In this document: piece by piece, positions 62,693 through 64,000 of the stretch
How the letters are laid out: each line of letters starts with the position of its first letter
Position numbering within the stretch: the stretch's first letter is position 1
NCBI GenBank assembly: GCA_002423395.1
Contig: DIVZ01000003.1
Coordinates: 62,001 to 126,000, forward strand
Direction of reading: 5' to 3'
DNA from: Eubacteriaceae bacterium UBA6119
GTDB taxonomy: Bacteria > Bacillota > Clostridia > Eubacteriales > UBA1433
Length of the DNA: 64,000 nucleotides
Position numbers and translations under genes: made by a program
Notes under the pieces: model-generated
Databases searched by the model: none
What the model saw: only the letters and a program-made list of their open reading frames with translations
Told to the model about the DNA's origin: nothing

Positions 62693-62720
62693 AAAAAAAG
62701 CCGGTAACACCGGCTTTTTA
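62693..62720. terminator. Bidirectional terminator
   Basis: Hairpin AAAAGCCGGT / ACCGGCTTTT with AAC loop, with A and T runs on both sides. Confidence 0.8.
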
Positions 62721-62967
62721 AGAGAGAAAAATGAGAATGCTTACATAATATTTAATTTAATAGAGAGTTTTTTGGATTGATTTATATGATGTTTATTTGC
62801 GGTAAATTTACATACGGAAAAATATTATGTAAGAATTCTTTGCAGATTATATGAAATTAATTTAAAAATGTTAAGGTGAATTAATATATTTTTATTAAGC
62901 AATTCATTCATAAATTAGTATAAAAAATAATAAAAAATATAAAGAACAATTTATAAAAGAGGTACAT

Positions 62968-63123
62968 ATGAAAGAGCCGAATAACACGTGCTATTTATGC
63001 AAAGACAGAAAAGAAAATTGTCATTCTGTATGTATTTCATATATATTGTACAGAAAAAATTATGATGAATATAAAAATATAATAATTAAAAATAAAAGTA
63101 AAAATTATTTGCTGATAAAATAA
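62968..63123 (+). CDS. Cys/His-rich microprotein (51 aa), zinc-binding
   Basis: Starts MKEPNNTCYLCKDRKENCHS, then VCISYILYRKNYDEY and a basic tail ending NYLLIK. The CxxC and CHxxxC spacing (C8, C11, C18, H19, C22) fits a small zinc knuckle of the kind found in phage and mobile-element genes. AGAGG lies five bases before the ATG. The gap left of it (62721-62967) shows nothing else. Function unknown. Confidence 0.6.
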   Translation: MKEPNNTCYLCKDRKENCHSVCISYILYRKNYDEYKNIIIKNKSKNYLLIK

Positions 63124-63188
63124 TTTTATAAATATGATAAATCCAAATTATAGCCCAGGAAATAATTGGATATAAGCATTAGTCAATG

Positions 63189-63214
63189 TCAAAAATCATT
63201 TTAAAATGATTTTA
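63189..63214 (-). terminator. selO terminator
   Basis: Minus-strand hairpin AAAATCATTT / AAATGATTTT followed by T's, just after the selO stop at 63215. Confidence 0.65.
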
Positions 63215-64000
63215 TCATGTGCCGCAGAATGTTCTGTACGGCTTATCCGATTTTTGCGGCAGTGCGCAGTATTCGGTCTGGCTCGCATTATGAGAATAAG
63301 GGATTAATAAAATATCAATGAATTTTTTAACTTTGCTATAATCTTTATTGTTAACAGCTGCATCAAGCGCTTCTTCTACTTTGTGGTTTCTTGGAATTAT
63401 TGCGGGATTGGAATTTTTCATCATAGTTTGCGACATAATGCCGCTCTCGGCCTGCCTTGATAATCGTTCTTTCCATCTTATATTCCATTGTTTATATTCA
63501 TCGCTTTTAAAAATATCCCCGTCATGGTTTTTATCAAATGTCAGAGTAATAAAAGTATTTGTATAATCCGCATCGTATTTTTTCATCATATCAAGCAAAG
63601 TAAAAACAAGACTTTCATCATCTTTTTCCTGATTAAATAATCCGAGCTTTGAACGCATTATCGCCATATAATTCTGATGATACATTTTATCAAATTCTTC
63701 TACTGTGTCATTTGCCATAGCTCTGGCTTTTGATGCATCTTCATCAAGTATCGGTATTAAAGTATTTGCAAATACACTTAAATTCCACTTTGCCGCTATC
63801 GGCTGGTTTTTATACGCGTATCTTCCGGCTGTATCAATAGAACTGAAAACAGTATCGGGATTATATTCATTCATAAATGCGCAAGGACCGTAATCTATAG
63901 TTTCTCCGCTTATAGCCATATTATCGGTGTTCATAACTCCGTGAATAAACCCGACAGACTGCCATTTCGCGATTAATGAAGCTTGACGCGACACAGTTTC
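63215..64000 (-). CDS. selO: SelO/YdiU protein AMPylase, C-terminal part only
   Basis: Open at the right window edge; at least 261 residues of a family that is usually about 480-490 long. The pseudokinase-like core has VGFIHGVMNTDNMAISGETIDYGPCAFM, with Asn-Asp metal/ATP residues, and AYKNQPIAAKWNLSVFANTL. It ends YRTFCGT. SelO transfers AMP to protein side chains and is linked to redox stress (family knowledge). The start lies beyond the window. Confidence 0.93.
   Translation of the reverse strand, partial: ETVSRQASLIAKWQSVGFIHGVMNTDNMAISGETIDYGPCAFMNEYNPDTVFSSIDTAGRYAYKNQPIAAKWNLSVFANTLIPILDEDASKARAMANDTVEEFDKMYHQNYMAIMRSKLGLFNQEKDDESLVFTLLDMMKKYDADYTNTFITLTFDKNHDGDIFKSDEYKQWNIRWKERLSRQAESGIMSQTMMKNSNPAIIPRNHKVEEALDAAVNNKDYSKVKKFIDILLIPYSHNASQTEYCALPQKSDKPYRTFCGT

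Overview
The window is an AT-rich, low-GC Firmicutes chromosome segment that spans the replication origin. The organism is most likely an endospore-forming anaerobe of the Clostridia. The evidence is the dnaA-dnaN / oriC / rpmH-rnpA-yidD-yidC-jag-mnmE-mnmG layout, spoVT and a cotJABC spore-coat operon, a two-gene SufC/SufB-type iron-sulfur system, a T-box-controlled isoleucyl-tRNA synthetase of the long eukaryote-like type, and strong AGGAGG ribosome binding sites. No rRNA, tRNA, CRISPR array or insertion sequence was found.

Layout. 1-5.1 kb: dnaN (cut by the window edge) and dnaA run leftward. The oriC region with DnaA boxes follows, then the rightward rpmH-rnpA-yidD-yidC-jag operon with two consensus promoters. 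5.1-16.8 kb: an ADP-forming acyl-CoA synthetase, a frameshifted DMP19-like gene, mnmE-mnmG-parB/noc, T-box plus ileS, and a potassium channel. 16.8-25.7 kb, mostly leftward: a PrsA-like foldase lipoprotein, mfd and pth. Next comes a small rightward XRE/membrane pair, then a leftward DUF2975-XRE-DUF4173 operon under a palindromic operator. 25.8-33.6 kb: a phosphohexomutase, a B3/4-domain protein, a DUF4062 protein, a clostridial orphan, two tandem lipoproteins, spoVT and a MATE transporter.

33.6-38.8 kb is accessory and sporulation territory. It holds a candidate structured RNA, a decayed DUF4238 gene, and cotJABC with a heavily extended CotJB. A gamma-carbonic anhydrase gene there is flanked by a duplicated cotJC tail and terminator. 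A Rieske protein, an LEA-like helical protein and two micro membrane proteins follow. 38.9-43.6 kb: lrgAB, a minimal SUF pair, a ferritin-like protein and two unknown proteins.

43.6-52.3 kb holds two export operons, each led by its own repressor with a visible operator: tetR-ABC ATPase-FtsX permease, and marR plus a heterodimeric ABC exporter. 52.3-55.5 kb is a leftward array of five paralogous zinc-ribbon membrane proteins beside a lipoprotein. 55.6-64 kb: a metallophosphoesterase, a HEAT-like protein, a lipoprotein, a sortase, a DUF975 protein, an orphan RES-domain (putative NAD+-degrading) protein, an AlkD-like glycosylase, a GtrA protein, a tiny Cys/His zinc-binding protein, and the C-terminal part of SelO.

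The best candidates for something undescribed are the free-standing structured RNA near 33.7-33.9 kb, the CotJB extension, the zinc-ribbon paralog array, the tandem micro membrane proteins, and the duplicated cotJC tail. No complete new defence system is evident, but the DUF4062 and RES proteins are single-gene candidates. Family calls rest on motif recognition only; no database was searched.
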